From Chitinophagaceae bacterium (GTDB lineage: Bacteria > Bacteroidota > Bacteroidia > Chitinophagales > Chitinophagaceae), in contig JADLCD010000030.1 in NCBI GenBank assembly GCA_020847395.1, positions 1 through 51,711 of the forward strand: a stretch of DNA of 51,711 nt, given 5' to 3'. Positions 25,361-34,256 of this stretch are shown in pieces. The position numbers were made by a program, and so were the translations under genes. How positions within the stretch are numbered: position 1 is the first letter of the stretch; each line of letters begins with the position of its first letter. The notes below the pieces were generated by a model. The model was not told the origin of the DNA. It did not search any database and saw nothing but the letters and a program-made list of their open reading frames with translations.

Positions 25361-26848
25361 TCACTCCATTGCATACTCCATAATCATTTCCTGTGTAGCA
25401 TCTGCTGCTTTTAATTCTTTGGCAATGCGTCCTTTTCTTACCACCAGTATCCTGTTGCTTAACCCCAACACTTCTATTAATTCAGATGAAACCATAATAA
25501 TAGCTTTTCCTTTCACTGCTAATTCAGTCATCATTTTATATATTTCTGTTTTAGCACCGATATCAATTCCCCTTGTAGGCTCATCAAAAATGATAATGTC
25601 CGGATCATTGAGCAGTACTTTAGCTATCACTACCTTTTGCTGATTTCCTCCACTTAAATAATTTACTACCTGGTTTGAAGAAGGTGTTTTAATATTGAAT
25701 TTCTTTACCTGTTCGTCAGCTACCTGTTTTTCTCTTTGCAGGTTAAGCAATGCACCCGGACTGAATTTCTTTAATGCGGCCAAAGTAATATTATGCTTTA
25801 CGGAAGATGATAATACCAGCCCGGTTTTTTTTCTGTCTTCGCTTACTAAGCCAATTCCATTTTTTATAGCTTCTTTAGGAGAACTGATTTTTATTGGCTT
25901 ACCATTAATACTAATATCACCAGCATATATTTTATCCAACCCAAATATAGCCTGCACAATTTCTGTTCTTCCTGCACCCATCAGCCCTGCTATGCCCACA
26001 ATTTCACCTGCACTTACGTCAAAGCTGATATCTGAAAATTTTTCTCCTGATATTTTCTTCACCTCAAGCAAAGGCTTACCCGATTTTGAAATGCGTTTCT
26101 CAAAAATGGTATCGAGCTCCCTGCCTACAATCAGGTTGATCAGTTGCTTATTATCTAATTCATTGGCGGGATACGTACCAATATACTTACCATCACGCAT
26201 AACCGAAATAGTATCTGCTATTACAGCTATTTCATCCATTTTATGCGAGATATAAATAATGGCTATCCCTTCTTTTTTAAGCTCACGGATAATATTGAAG
26301 AGTATATCCACTTCCCGCCCTGAAATGGCAGAAGTAGGTTCATCCATAATAATTACTTCAGCTTTGTTGGCAATTGCTTTCGCTATTTCCACCATCTGCA
26401 TTTCAGCAATGCTCAAAGTTTTCATCAGGCGGTTAACATTAATGGTGACACCTAATTTGTGCATCAATGCTTTTGCATCAGCATATAATTTTTTCCGGTT
26501 TATCCAACCTAACCAGCCATGCACCGGCTCACGGCCCATAAAAATGTTTTCGGCAACAGTAAGTTCCGGAAAAGGAAGCAACTCCTGGTGAATCATGGAA
26601 AAACCTGCTGCTATTGCTTCATGCACTGATGAGAAATTTACTTCCTGCCCTTTAAATATTATTTTCCCGCTATCCGGTTGCAGCATACCAATCAATATCT
26701 TCATCAATGTTGATTTGCCGGCACCATTTTCTCCCATCAGGGCATGCACTTCTCCTTTAGCTACATTCAATTGAACATTATCCAAAGCCTTCACGCCAGG
26801 AAAAGATTTTGAAATATGTTCAACACAAAGTATATAATCTGTGTTCAT
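25361..26848 (-). CDS. Ribose-type ABC transporter ATP-binding protein (RbsA-like)
   Basis: This 495-residue protein carries two fused nucleotide-binding domains, as in all RbsA/MglA/XylG proteins. Domain 1 has Walker A GENGAGKST and Walker B VIIMDEPTSA. Domain 2 has the usual degenerate Walker A (GLMGAGRTE), a proper signature LSGGNQQKVVIAK and Walker B IIIFDEPTRGIDIG. It energises sugar import with the adjacent permease. It starts 9 bases after the isomerase gene, consistent with one operon. Confidence 0.94.
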   Translation of the reverse strand: MNTDYILCVEHISKSFPGVKALDNVQLNVAKGEVHALMGENGAGKSTLMKILIGMLQPDSGKIIFKGQEVNFSSVHEAIAAGFSMIHQELLPFPELTVAENIFMGREPVHGWLGWINRKKLYADAKALMHKLGVTINVNRLMKTLSIAEMQMVEIAKAIANKAEVIIMDEPTSAISGREVDILFNIIRELKKEGIAIIYISHKMDEIAVIADTISVMRDGKYIGTYPANELDNKQLINLIVGRELDTIFEKRISKSGKPLLEVKKISGEKFSDISFDVSAGEIVGIAGLMGAGRTEIVQAIFGLDKIYAGDISINGKPIKISSPKEAIKNGIGLVSEDRKKTGLVLSSSVKHNITLAALKKFSPGALLNLQREKQVADEQVKKFNIKTPSSNQVVNYLSGGNQQKVVIAKVLLNDPDIIIFDEPTRGIDIGAKTEIYKMMTELAVKGKAIIMVSSELIEVLGLSNRILVVRKGRIAKELKAADATQEMIMEYAME

Positions 26849-26857
26849 CCTTTTTGA

Positions 26858-27781
26858 TCAATACGTTTTTAATGCCGTTTCATCTTTTATCTCTTTCAAC
26901 ACTTTCTTCAATCCTTCTATATTCAACTTCAACCCATCTGCTGCATCCGGTGCAAAATTTTCATTGATGATACCAATCGGTCCGGTATAATTACTATTCC
27001 TGATAATACCTATCATCTTCGCTTCAATATTTCCTGCTCCTACAGGCACTACCGTTGCCGGGTAGCCGCCTTTTAACCCCGTTATATTTATGGCTAAAAG
27101 ATGCGGTAATATTCCAGGATAAAATTCAGGAAAGCGATGTATCTGTTCTTCCGAATGACTGAAATTATATACAATACCGATATTAGGGCGTTTAAGATAT
27201 TCAATCATTGCCAGTTGATTTTCCGGCTCACTGCTCCAGCCACCATGATTGTATAAGCCTAAAGTGCAGCCAATTTCATTCAGCTTATCTGCAATATAAG
27301 CTACAGCCACAGACATCTTTTCAATTTTTTGCTGTTGTGTGAGCGAATCAAAACCGGGCCCGGATATAAACATACTCCACAATTGTGTTTTTACATTATT
27401 GCGTTTAAATACATCAAGTATTGTTTGCAGATTTTTATCTTTTTCGGGTGATGGGCCTGATGCATACCAAAATGCCTGTAAAGCGATATGATGTGATTGC
27501 AGTTGCTTTATCTCTTCATCAAAATATGGAATATGTTTTTCGCGCCAGTCGTAGGCAAGTTTTGTAATACCAAGCCTGTTCAGCATTTCAGCCCGTTGCG
27601 TTGCATTTCTTTCTTTGCTGTCAAAAGGAACAATACACCAGGCTATTAAATTTTTCTTTGCAAAAACACTTTGCCGCTTTTTTTGTTGAGCAAAGCTTAT
27701 ACTGCACAGCAATATGCATATCCATAAAACGGCAAATGGTTTTATATTCTTTGGCATTGATATTATCAGGGAAAACAACAT
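26858..27781 (-). CDS. Exported sugar phosphate isomerase/epimerase-like TIM barrel
   Basis: This 307-residue protein belongs to the AP endonuclease family 2 / xylose isomerase-like TIM-barrel group. A hydrophobic N-terminal stretch (FAVLWICILLCSISFAQ) looks like a signal peptide, placing it in the periplasm. Family-type segments are LGLYNHGGWSSEPENQLAMI, NIGIVYNFSHSEEQIHRFPE and the C-terminal GIINENFAP. The start used here lies one base from the upstream esterase stop; an internal Met 24 bases in is equally possible. The reaction is unknown. Relatives act on keto-sugars or inositols. The neighbours suggest a role in hemicellulose sugar use. Confidence 0.8.
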   Translation of the reverse strand: MLFSLIISMPKNIKPFAVLWICILLCSISFAQQKKRQSVFAKKNLIAWCIVPFDSKERNATQRAEMLNRLGITKLAYDWREKHIPYFDEEIKQLQSHHIALQAFWYASGPSPEKDKNLQTILDVFKRNNVKTQLWSMFISGPGFDSLTQQQKIEKMSVAVAYIADKLNEIGCTLGLYNHGGWSSEPENQLAMIEYLKRPNIGIVYNFSHSEEQIHRFPEFYPGILPHLLAINITGLKGGYPATVVPVGAGNIEAKMIGIIRNSNYTGPIGIINENFAPDAADGLKLNIEGLKKVLKEIKDETALKTY

Positions 27782-27782
27782 A

Positions 27783-29042
27783 CTATTTTTTTAAAAACCT
27801 GTCTGCAAAACGGATATACTGCTCCCAATCATATAGCCTCATTGCATGCTCTCCTTCGCGAAGATGATAACCGATATATCCATCACCAACGGGCTGGCTA
27901 ACACCTGGCGCAACCGGGGTGTTCAATCCCTTCAAACCATATAATACATATACCGCTGTGGCATGATAAGCAGACAAATATTCGCCCACCGGGTCAGCCC
28001 ATTGATCTTTTGATGCGCTGGCTACATATACCGGTCGCGGAGCAATCAATGCAATCAGTTCATGAAAATCTACAGGCAAATCATTTTCGCGATCATTGTA
28101 TTTTTTGAAGTTGGCAGAAAACCAATGCGGAAAAGCTTTGTTCATCACCGCGATGGTTTCGCCATATTTTCTTCTTGTAATAGCAGCTCCTCCTTCACCT
28201 GAATTATTTGAAATTACAATGGCAAATCTTTTATCCTGGGCTCCGGCCCAAAGTGCGGTTTTGCCTAACCGTGAGTGACCAACAACGGCCACTTTTTTTG
28301 CATCTACATCTTTATCTTTTTGAAGATAATCCATTGCACGGCTTAATCCCCATGCCCAAACACCAATGGCTCCCCATTCATCATCGGCAGGCATTGTTTG
28401 TCCTGCCGTATAAAACAATGGCGCGATACCGGCATTCACGCTGCCGCTACTATCCGGTTGCAAATCGCCGTAATATATAGTTGCTAATCCGTAACCGGCA
28501 GCCAGAATTTTTTCAACCGGCCAATCGCTGCTTTGCGTGCCACGTGATGCTTCGGTAGCAAGATGATTTACATAGGCAGGCGCTTCAGCATACCTGAACC
28601 ATCTATCGGAAATAAGAATACCGGTATCTGCATGTATAGCCTGGTTACCGCCGAAATTTAATCCCAAAAATACAGGTGCGGGTTTTTTAATATTATTGGG
28701 CAGGTATAATAAAACATCCATATAATATTTATCGTCCTTCGAAAAATATATTCTCACCTGTTTTCGGGTAGCCGTTCCATTTAGTGCGCTGGTATTGATA
28801 GAAGTTGTAATAAACCTCAGCGGAATTTTCTTTACCGGCGTTTTACCATGCACATTTTCTTCAAACAATTTCAGTATCTCCGGACGGCGGATTTTTTCCC
28901 AGTCTTTTACTGTAGTTATTTTTTTCCCGGATTGTGATACTAAGGCATCAGGTAATGTGTATGAAGTATCGGCAGGCTTGTTTTGTGCTATTGCGCAAAA
29001 TGAAACCATCAACACAGAAAATAAAAAAATTATTTTTTTCAT
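27783..29042 (-). CDS. CE15-like glucuronoyl esterase / acetylxylan esterase family hydrolase
   Basis: This 419-residue alpha/beta hydrolase has a clear signal peptide (MKKIIFLFSVLMVSFCAIAQ). The nucleophile motif is GHSRLGKTALWAGAQD, matching the GxSRxGK signature of CE15 glucuronoyl esterases. The family motif NNSGEGGAAITRRKYGE follows, then a region rich in Trp, Asp and His (ASKDQWADPVGEY and EGEHAMRLYDW) that supplies the acid and His of the triad. CE15 enzymes cleave ester bonds between glucuronoxylan and lignin. It is the first gene of the operon that also encodes the isomerase and sugar ABC importer. The true substrate is not proven. Confidence 0.87.
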   Translation of the reverse strand: MKKIIFLFSVLMVSFCAIAQNKPADTSYTLPDALVSQSGKKITTVKDWEKIRRPEILKLFEENVHGKTPVKKIPLRFITTSINTSALNGTATRKQVRIYFSKDDKYYMDVLLYLPNNIKKPAPVFLGLNFGGNQAIHADTGILISDRWFRYAEAPAYVNHLATEASRGTQSSDWPVEKILAAGYGLATIYYGDLQPDSSGSVNAGIAPLFYTAGQTMPADDEWGAIGVWAWGLSRAMDYLQKDKDVDAKKVAVVGHSRLGKTALWAGAQDKRFAIVISNNSGEGGAAITRRKYGETIAVMNKAFPHWFSANFKKYNDRENDLPVDFHELIALIAPRPVYVASASKDQWADPVGEYLSAYHATAVYVLYGLKGLNTPVAPGVSQPVGDGYIGYHLREGEHAMRLYDWEQYIRFADRFLKK

Positions 29043-29628
29043 CAGCAGGAATTGTTGTAACCGAATGTAAATAAAATTCGGGAAGATAAAAGCTGTTGCA
29101 GGTGTATTTCAATTTTTTTGCTCCTTTAGAATCCAATCCCGGTTATTAATAAGGTTTTCATTCTTTTTCTTATCACATAAATAAGTAATGGCACCTCCAA
29201 GATTAAGATCAATACCAAGTTTTATAAACTCATTTTCTATAAAACTCATTTTTTCAATTTAAATAAAATTATTTAACCAGGAGTTTACTGGGAGCAATCT
29301 CATTCAAAAAACCTGAGATTGCTTTGCCGCGCATCAGGCTGACAGGGCAAGTTTACTCATGCGGCGCGCAATAACGACTAACAGATTAAATAATTACAAA
29401 CTTTGATTTAGAGCTGATAGTAACACACAAAACACTTTACCCGTATTTGCGAGACCGCCCGCTTGAAGATTGAATAAAAAGCCTCTCACGGCGGGTGAAG
29501 TAATCTCATAAAAAATCCGGGTCGCTTTTAGATTTTATTGCTAAACGCTAAATCCGGGGTTATTAATTTGAAATGTCTTCAATTTGCTGATAATTCACTA
29601 CTTTAACGCCCTTTAATAATGCTCATTT
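29043..29628. repeat. Spacer with a gene remnant and REP-like hairpins
   Basis: This 586-base gap has no full gene. It holds a MITE-like end (29101-29121), a 46-codon gene fragment, and a perfect 9-bp hairpin GCAATCTCA/TGAGATTGC (29294-29302 with 29314-29322). A second copy of the CCGCCC...GGCGGG element seen at 4.4 kb lies at about 29437-29506, with GACCGCCCGCTTGAAGATTG and ACGGCGGGTGAAGTAATCTC. Confidence 0.5.
29109..29249 (-). pseudogene. Truncated 5' remnant of an unknown Bacteroidota gene
   Basis: The 46-codon frame starts MSFIENEFIKLGIDLNLGGA and continues with a NENLINNRDW segment. It resembles the beginning of a larger family that I remember only as hypothetical, with LGIDLxxGGAI followed by a conserved Asn-Asp stretch. 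The resemblance stops at the point where the frame runs into the MITE-like end GGTGTATTTCAATT (29101 onward), which supplies the stop codon. It is probably cut by insertion or deletion at that element. The family is unnamed. Confidence 0.4.
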
Positions 29629-32271
29629 ATGATCAGAATTTTTATTTGTGCTTTAATGGCAGTTACTTTTCTTTCAGCCTGTAATAATGCTCCCGGTTGC
29701 GAACCAAAAGAAAGAGACAAGGCTTTGCTCTCAATCGATTCTCTCGCCACAAAATCCAATTGGCCAAAAGACCTCGATATTATGGGTTTTGCCGGGCCGA
29801 CTTTAACGCCAAGCCCTGCCTGTATTGCTACTGCGCCTACCGGCGAAGTATATGTTGGCGTAGATATGATGGGCTCGTTGGGAAAAGCACCGGGCAGAGG
29901 AAGAATTATTAAACTGGTTGATTGTAATAATGATGGTATTATAGACACACATACGGAATATGCAAGGGTTGATAATCCGAGAGGCATTATTTCCCTGGGT
30001 GATAAACTATATGTATTGCATACAGTATTTACAGATACTGTGGCAGCAGGAATGGATTTGGTTTTGTTTGAAGACAAAGACCATGATGGTGTTGCGGATG
30101 GCCCTGCAAAACCTATTGTAGAACATATCAGCAATGTAAACTTTATCAGGAGCCGCGGAACAGACCACGCAACAAATGGCATCCGCATGGGTATTGATGG
30201 CTGGATATATATTGCTGTTGGTGATTTTGGTTTTCATGAAGCTGTTGACAGAACAGGAAAAAAACTCACCATGCTGGGCGGCGGTATTGTAAGAGTTCGC
30301 CCTGATGGAACTGAAATGGAAATATATTCTCATGGCACAAGAAATATTTATGATGTTGCCATTGACCCTTACATGAATATTTTTACAAGAGATAATACCA
30401 ACGATGGCAAGGGATGGAATATCCGGTTCAGTCATCATATACAATCCGGCGAGTATGGATACCCGTTATTATTCAAACATTTTACAGAAGAAATCCTCCC
30501 GGGCCTGGTTGATCTCGGCGGCGGTTCAGGTACAGGCTCTCTATTTATGGATGATCCTAATTGGCCGGCTAAATATAATAATGTGCCGATGATGGCAGAT
30601 TGGGGAAGAAATGAATTATACATTCACAGGATTACGCCATCCGGCGCAAGTTTCACGCAGCATGATGAAGAATTCGTGCAACTATCTCAAATAACAGATC
30701 TTGATGTTGACGGCTCCGGGCGGTTATATATGGCCGCGTGGAACGATGCAGGCTACACAGGAGATTCAAGCAAAGGTTTTATTGTTCGCGCTGTTCCCAA
30801 AGGCTGGACATACAAACCGTTTCCGAATGTTCAGAAATTATCTATTGATGAGTTAGGCGATCTGCTAAAAGCCAACGGCGCTGTTGCAAGGCAAACCGCG
30901 CAACAGGAATTATTAAGCCGTGGCGGAGATAAAGCATATGAAGCAGCATGGAAAATAGCTGCCGATAAAAACCTTCCGCTATATGCAAGGGGGGCAGGTA
31001 TTTTTACTTATGCGCAAATTGCAGGCAAAGGCGGTATTAAAAATCTTGCGGATATTACCAGCGATGCGGCTGTAAAAGAATTTGCATTGCGTGCATTGGC
31101 AGACAGAAAACCGCTTGTTGCTGATGTTCCCTCTGAGCCTTTTATAAAAGCATTAAGCGATACATCTCAACGTGTAAAAGCCGCTGCTATTATTGGTTTG
31201 GGCAGACTTGGCAGGGCAGATGCCGCCGAAGCTTTACTGCAAATTCCGGTTCCTGCATCTTTTATAGCGCCTGCAAAAGGAGTGGAAGGTCCGCATGCTA
31301 CACCCAATGCCAATATTGTTATTCCTCATCTGGCTGTTCGTGCGCTTGTGCAGCTCAATGCGGTTGACGCATGTGTGAAAGCTATCGGCACAAACAATTC
31401 CACTATTGCATTGTGGGCATTGCGCTACATGCACGATCCTAAAGCTGTTGATGGATTAATGGCAGCATATAATAAAACAACAGATGCCTCTTTAAAAAAC
31501 CAGATACTTGTTACGCTGGCACGTTTATATAAAGAAGAAACGCCTTATGATGGCTCCTACTGGTGGAGCACAAGACCCGATGATCACGGGCCATTTTATA
31601 AAGCAGAAATATGGGCTGCATCTGACAGTATAAAATCTTTGTTGATGAATGAATGGAAGAAAGCAGATAAAAAGCAAAAAGATTTTTATGCTGACCTGAA
31701 CGGAAAATTCAGAATGGGTATTACCGAATTTGGGGGAGATGAAGAATTGGAAAAAACAGAAGAAACCAAAATCGACCTGAACAAAATCAGGAATAAAAAG
31801 GGGCAGATAGGAGAATCTTCTATTGAAGATATTATGCTGGCGATGGATAAGATAAAAGGCAATCCCGCAGACGGAAAAAGAATTTTCATGCAACAGGGAT
31901 GCCCCGCATGCCATAGCCTTACAAGAAGCGAAGTAATGAAAGGGCCTTTTATGGGGCAGATTGGTTCTATTATGAGCCGCAAACAAATTGCGGAATCTAT
32001 TTTAAAACCTAACGCTTCCATATCGCAGGGCTTTTCTTCAGTAACCATCACTACCAAAGATGGCAAAAGTGTAATGGGTTTTGTTACGGGAGAATCATCA
32101 GACAAACTTACGCTGCGTGATATAACCGGCACTGCGCACAATATCAATACAAAAGATATCAAAAGCAGGGAGGAGTTAAAAACTTCTATCATGCCCACAG
32201 GATTAGCTAATGCTTTATCGTACGAAGAATTTGCTTCTTTGATTACATTTTTGTTTCAGCAGAAGGGATAA
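29629..32271 (+). CDS. Lipoprotein with dehydrogenase-type propeller, HEAT-like repeats and cytochrome c domain
   Basis: This 880-residue outer-envelope lipoprotein (lipobox SAC, Cys18) combines three parts. Residues about 50-385 form a beta-propeller like PQQ-type sugar dehydrogenases (GIRMGIDGWIYIAVGDFG, HGTRNIYDVAIDPYMNIF). Residues about 390-620 are Ala-rich helical HEAT-like repeats. Residues about 740-875 are a PVC-type cytochrome c domain with a heme motif CPACH (Cys758, Cys761, His762). This architecture is common in Bacteroidota and Planctomycetes, where it is thought to oxidise a sugar or sugar derivative and pass electrons to the heme. The substrate is unknown. The gene stands alone. 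Confidence 0.85.
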   Translation: MIRIFICALMAVTFLSACNNAPGCEPKERDKALLSIDSLATKSNWPKDLDIMGFAGPTLTPSPACIATAPTGEVYVGVDMMGSLGKAPGRGRIIKLVDCNNDGIIDTHTEYARVDNPRGIISLGDKLYVLHTVFTDTVAAGMDLVLFEDKDHDGVADGPAKPIVEHISNVNFIRSRGTDHATNGIRMGIDGWIYIAVGDFGFHEAVDRTGKKLTMLGGGIVRVRPDGTEMEIYSHGTRNIYDVAIDPYMNIFTRDNTNDGKGWNIRFSHHIQSGEYGYPLLFKHFTEEILPGLVDLGGGSGTGSLFMDDPNWPAKYNNVPMMADWGRNELYIHRITPSGASFTQHDEEFVQLSQITDLDVDGSGRLYMAAWNDAGYTGDSSKGFIVRAVPKGWTYKPFPNVQKLSIDELGDLLKANGAVARQTAQQELLSRGGDKAYEAAWKIAADKNLPLYARGAGIFTYAQIAGKGGIKNLADITSDAAVKEFALRALADRKPLVADVPSEPFIKALSDTSQRVKAAAIIGLGRLGRADAAEALLQIPVPASFIAPAKGVEGPHATPNANIVIPHLAVRALVQLNAVDACVKAIGTNNSTIALWALRYMHDPKAVDGLMAAYNKTTDASLKNQILVTLARLYKEETPYDGSYWWSTRPDDHGPFYKAEIWAASDSIKSLLMNEWKKADKKQKDFYADLNGKFRMGITEFGGDEELEKTEETKIDLNKIRNKKGQIGESSIEDIMLAMDKIKGNPADGKRIFMQQGCPACHSLTRSEVMKGPFMGQIGSIMSRKQIAESILKPNASISQGFSSVTITTKDGKSVMGFVTGESSDKLTLRDITGTAHNINTKDIKSREELKTSIMPTGLANALSYEEFASLITFLFQQKG

Positions 32272-32276
32272 GAAAG

Positions 32277-32367
32277 TTTATGGTTTGTGGTTTGTGGTTA
32301 ACGCTAAACTACAAACCACAAACCATAAACCACAAACTACAAACTACAAACCACAAACTACAAACCC
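32277..32367. repeat. Heptamer-periodic hairpin between convergent genes
   Basis: The left arm 32277-32299 (TTTATGGTTTGTGGTTTGTG...) pairs with 32307-32329, including a perfect 19-bp stretch (32311-32329). Further tandem heptamers (CAAACTA, CAAACCA) continue to about 32367. As at 21.7 kb, it sits between convergent genes, ending at 32271 and 32369. Confidence 0.6.
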
Positions 32368-32368
32368 C

Positions 32369-34018
32369 TTAAAACGTCACCTCAAATTTCATCTGTTCTT
32401 TACCTCTCAATACAGTTACAACAGTACTTTGTCCTTTCTTAAATTTACTCAAAGCCTGCATATATGCTTCCATTGAGTTTGTTTTATAATCTCCCAATGC
32501 AGTAATAATATCGCCTGTTTTTATACCTGCTTTCTGTGCTGGTCTTCCTTCACTCACACCATCAGCCCTAACGCCATCACCATTAAATGTATAATCAGGC
32601 ATTATGCCGAGCGTAACTGAAAATCTTGCTGTAGTGCCCGTTTGCACTTCACGCGTAGGCGTAAATGCAAGTTTCCCTTTTTTATTCAATCCTTCAATAA
32701 GCGATTGAATGTATTTTACAACATACAATTCACCGGCATAATTAATCTTATCTGCATCGTCAGAAGGTTTGTGGTAATCCTGGTGAAGCCCGGTAAAGAA
32801 AAATAATACCGGGATATTTTTCCTGTAAAAAGAAGTATGATCACTCGGACCAACACCGCTTGAATCAATCTTTATGGAAAACGGAACATTTTTTTGCGCA
32901 TACACCACTTCACTCCAGGTTGGCGAGGTGCCGAAACCGCCAATTGTTACCGCTTTAGCACTATCATTCATTCTGCCCACCATATCCATATTAATCATGT
33001 AATTGGCAGAAGCAAGATCAATAGTAGGATGTTCTGTAAAATATTTAGAACCGAATAAACCTAATTCTTCGCCCGAAAAAGCAATAAGTGCATAGTTATT
33101 CTTTTTTGCTTTCGACTTTTTAAGTATTCTCGCTATTTCAATAAGCGCGGCGGTTCCGCTCGCATTATCATCGGCGCCATTGTAAATTTGTTTTTCTTTA
33201 CTCCTGCTCAATCCGTTGCCATCTTCTCCATATCCCAAATGGTCATAGTGTGCGCCTATAATGATAGTTGAAGGCGCCCCGTTATCTATGTATCCCACCA
33301 CATTATGCCCCGTGCGGTTATTTTGTCCTAAATCAACTTTAAGCCTGATATCATAAATAGTGGAAGCGTCTTTTAAATATTTATCTTTTCCCGATTTAGC
33401 AAGATATATTATCGGTATAGATAACAGCTCTGATTTATCTTTCTTATCGAATGCAATACCATCATCAATAGTGCCGCTGTTATATACTATCAAAGCGCTG
33501 GCGCCTTTGTCTGAGGCAATTTTTGCTTCTTTCTTTATATAATCGCTCATATCAAAATGAGGATTATCCTTATTTTCTTCAACCGCTGCTTCTATATCTT
33601 TAAACCAGGGAGCGCCTCTTTCAGAAAGAGAAATGGCTACCGGCGTTTCAGCAACCGACGCGTTAGGGCTGAATGGAAAGGGAAAATAATCTACTCCCGT
33701 ATTCATCTCTTTGCCGTTTACCATAAATAGTGTACCGGCATTTATTTTTTTCCCGTCCTGTATATCAAAAGCCTGCAGGTACGATCCCTTATCGCCTTTG
33801 GGAGCAATTTCTATTATTTTAAATTGCTCACTTATATATGAGGCTGCCTGCTTTTCTCCATCTGTACCGGCTCTTCTGCCTTCAAGTTTATCATCTGCTA
33901 AATAGTGTACTGTGCCGGTTAAATTTTCTACAATCTGCCGGTCAGCCTTTTTTAATTTCTGTGCAAATACAAAAAAACATTGCAATAAAAGTGGTATCAG
34001 TAAAAAATGCTTTTTCAT
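32369..34018 (-). CDS. Exported M28-family zinc aminopeptidase with PDZ domain
   Basis: I use the internal Met at 34018, giving 549 residues, because a typical signal peptide starts there (MKKHFLLIPLLLQCFFVFA). The next upstream Met would bury it. Zinc ligands of the M28 co-catalytic site are all visible: GAHYDHLG, GADDNASGTAALIE, FSGEELGLFG, INMDMVGRM and PSDHTSFYRK. A PA-like insert occupies about 140-230. A C-terminal PDZ-like domain follows (GRPAQKAGIKTGDIITALGD). The enzyme would remove N-terminal residues from peptides in the periplasm or outside. Monocistronic, converging with the cytochrome gene. Confidence 0.92.
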   Translation of the reverse strand: MKKHFLLIPLLLQCFFVFAQKLKKADRQIVENLTGTVHYLADDKLEGRRAGTDGEKQAASYISEQFKIIEIAPKGDKGSYLQAFDIQDGKKINAGTLFMVNGKEMNTGVDYFPFPFSPNASVAETPVAISLSERGAPWFKDIEAAVEENKDNPHFDMSDYIKKEAKIASDKGASALIVYNSGTIDDGIAFDKKDKSELLSIPIIYLAKSGKDKYLKDASTIYDIRLKVDLGQNNRTGHNVVGYIDNGAPSTIIIGAHYDHLGYGEDGNGLSRSKEKQIYNGADDNASGTAALIEIARILKKSKAKKNNYALIAFSGEELGLFGSKYFTEHPTIDLASANYMINMDMVGRMNDSAKAVTIGGFGTSPTWSEVVYAQKNVPFSIKIDSSGVGPSDHTSFYRKNIPVLFFFTGLHQDYHKPSDDADKINYAGELYVVKYIQSLIEGLNKKGKLAFTPTREVQTGTTARFSVTLGIMPDYTFNGDGVRADGVSEGRPAQKAGIKTGDIITALGDYKTNSMEAYMQALSKFKKGQSTVVTVLRGKEQMKFEVTF

Positions 34019-34225
34019 CGGGGAATAGTATGGTTTTTTGTTAGCGGCAAAGTTATAATTACTCATGGTATAATATTATTTCATTTTTCATGCCATATTA
34101 CTTAACAAGATTATATTTCATATTGATTTTAAATTTCCATCCGGCTACTTTACGATAGTTTTAACAACCGGCTTTTTGTTTTTAAGCGTTTCCAAATTCG
34201 TAACAACCAACATGTATTTTGCCTG

Positions 34226-34233
34226 TATTTTTG
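34226..34233 (+). promoter_or_regulatory. Putative Bacteroidota -7 promoter box of feoB
   Basis: TATTTTTG fits the Bacteroidota -7 consensus TAnnTTTG and lies 23 bases before the feoB start codon. I see no clear -33 TTG-type box, so the assignment is tentative. Confidence 0.35.
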
Positions 34234-34256
34234 TAGTTTCCCTAAAATAACGTCTT

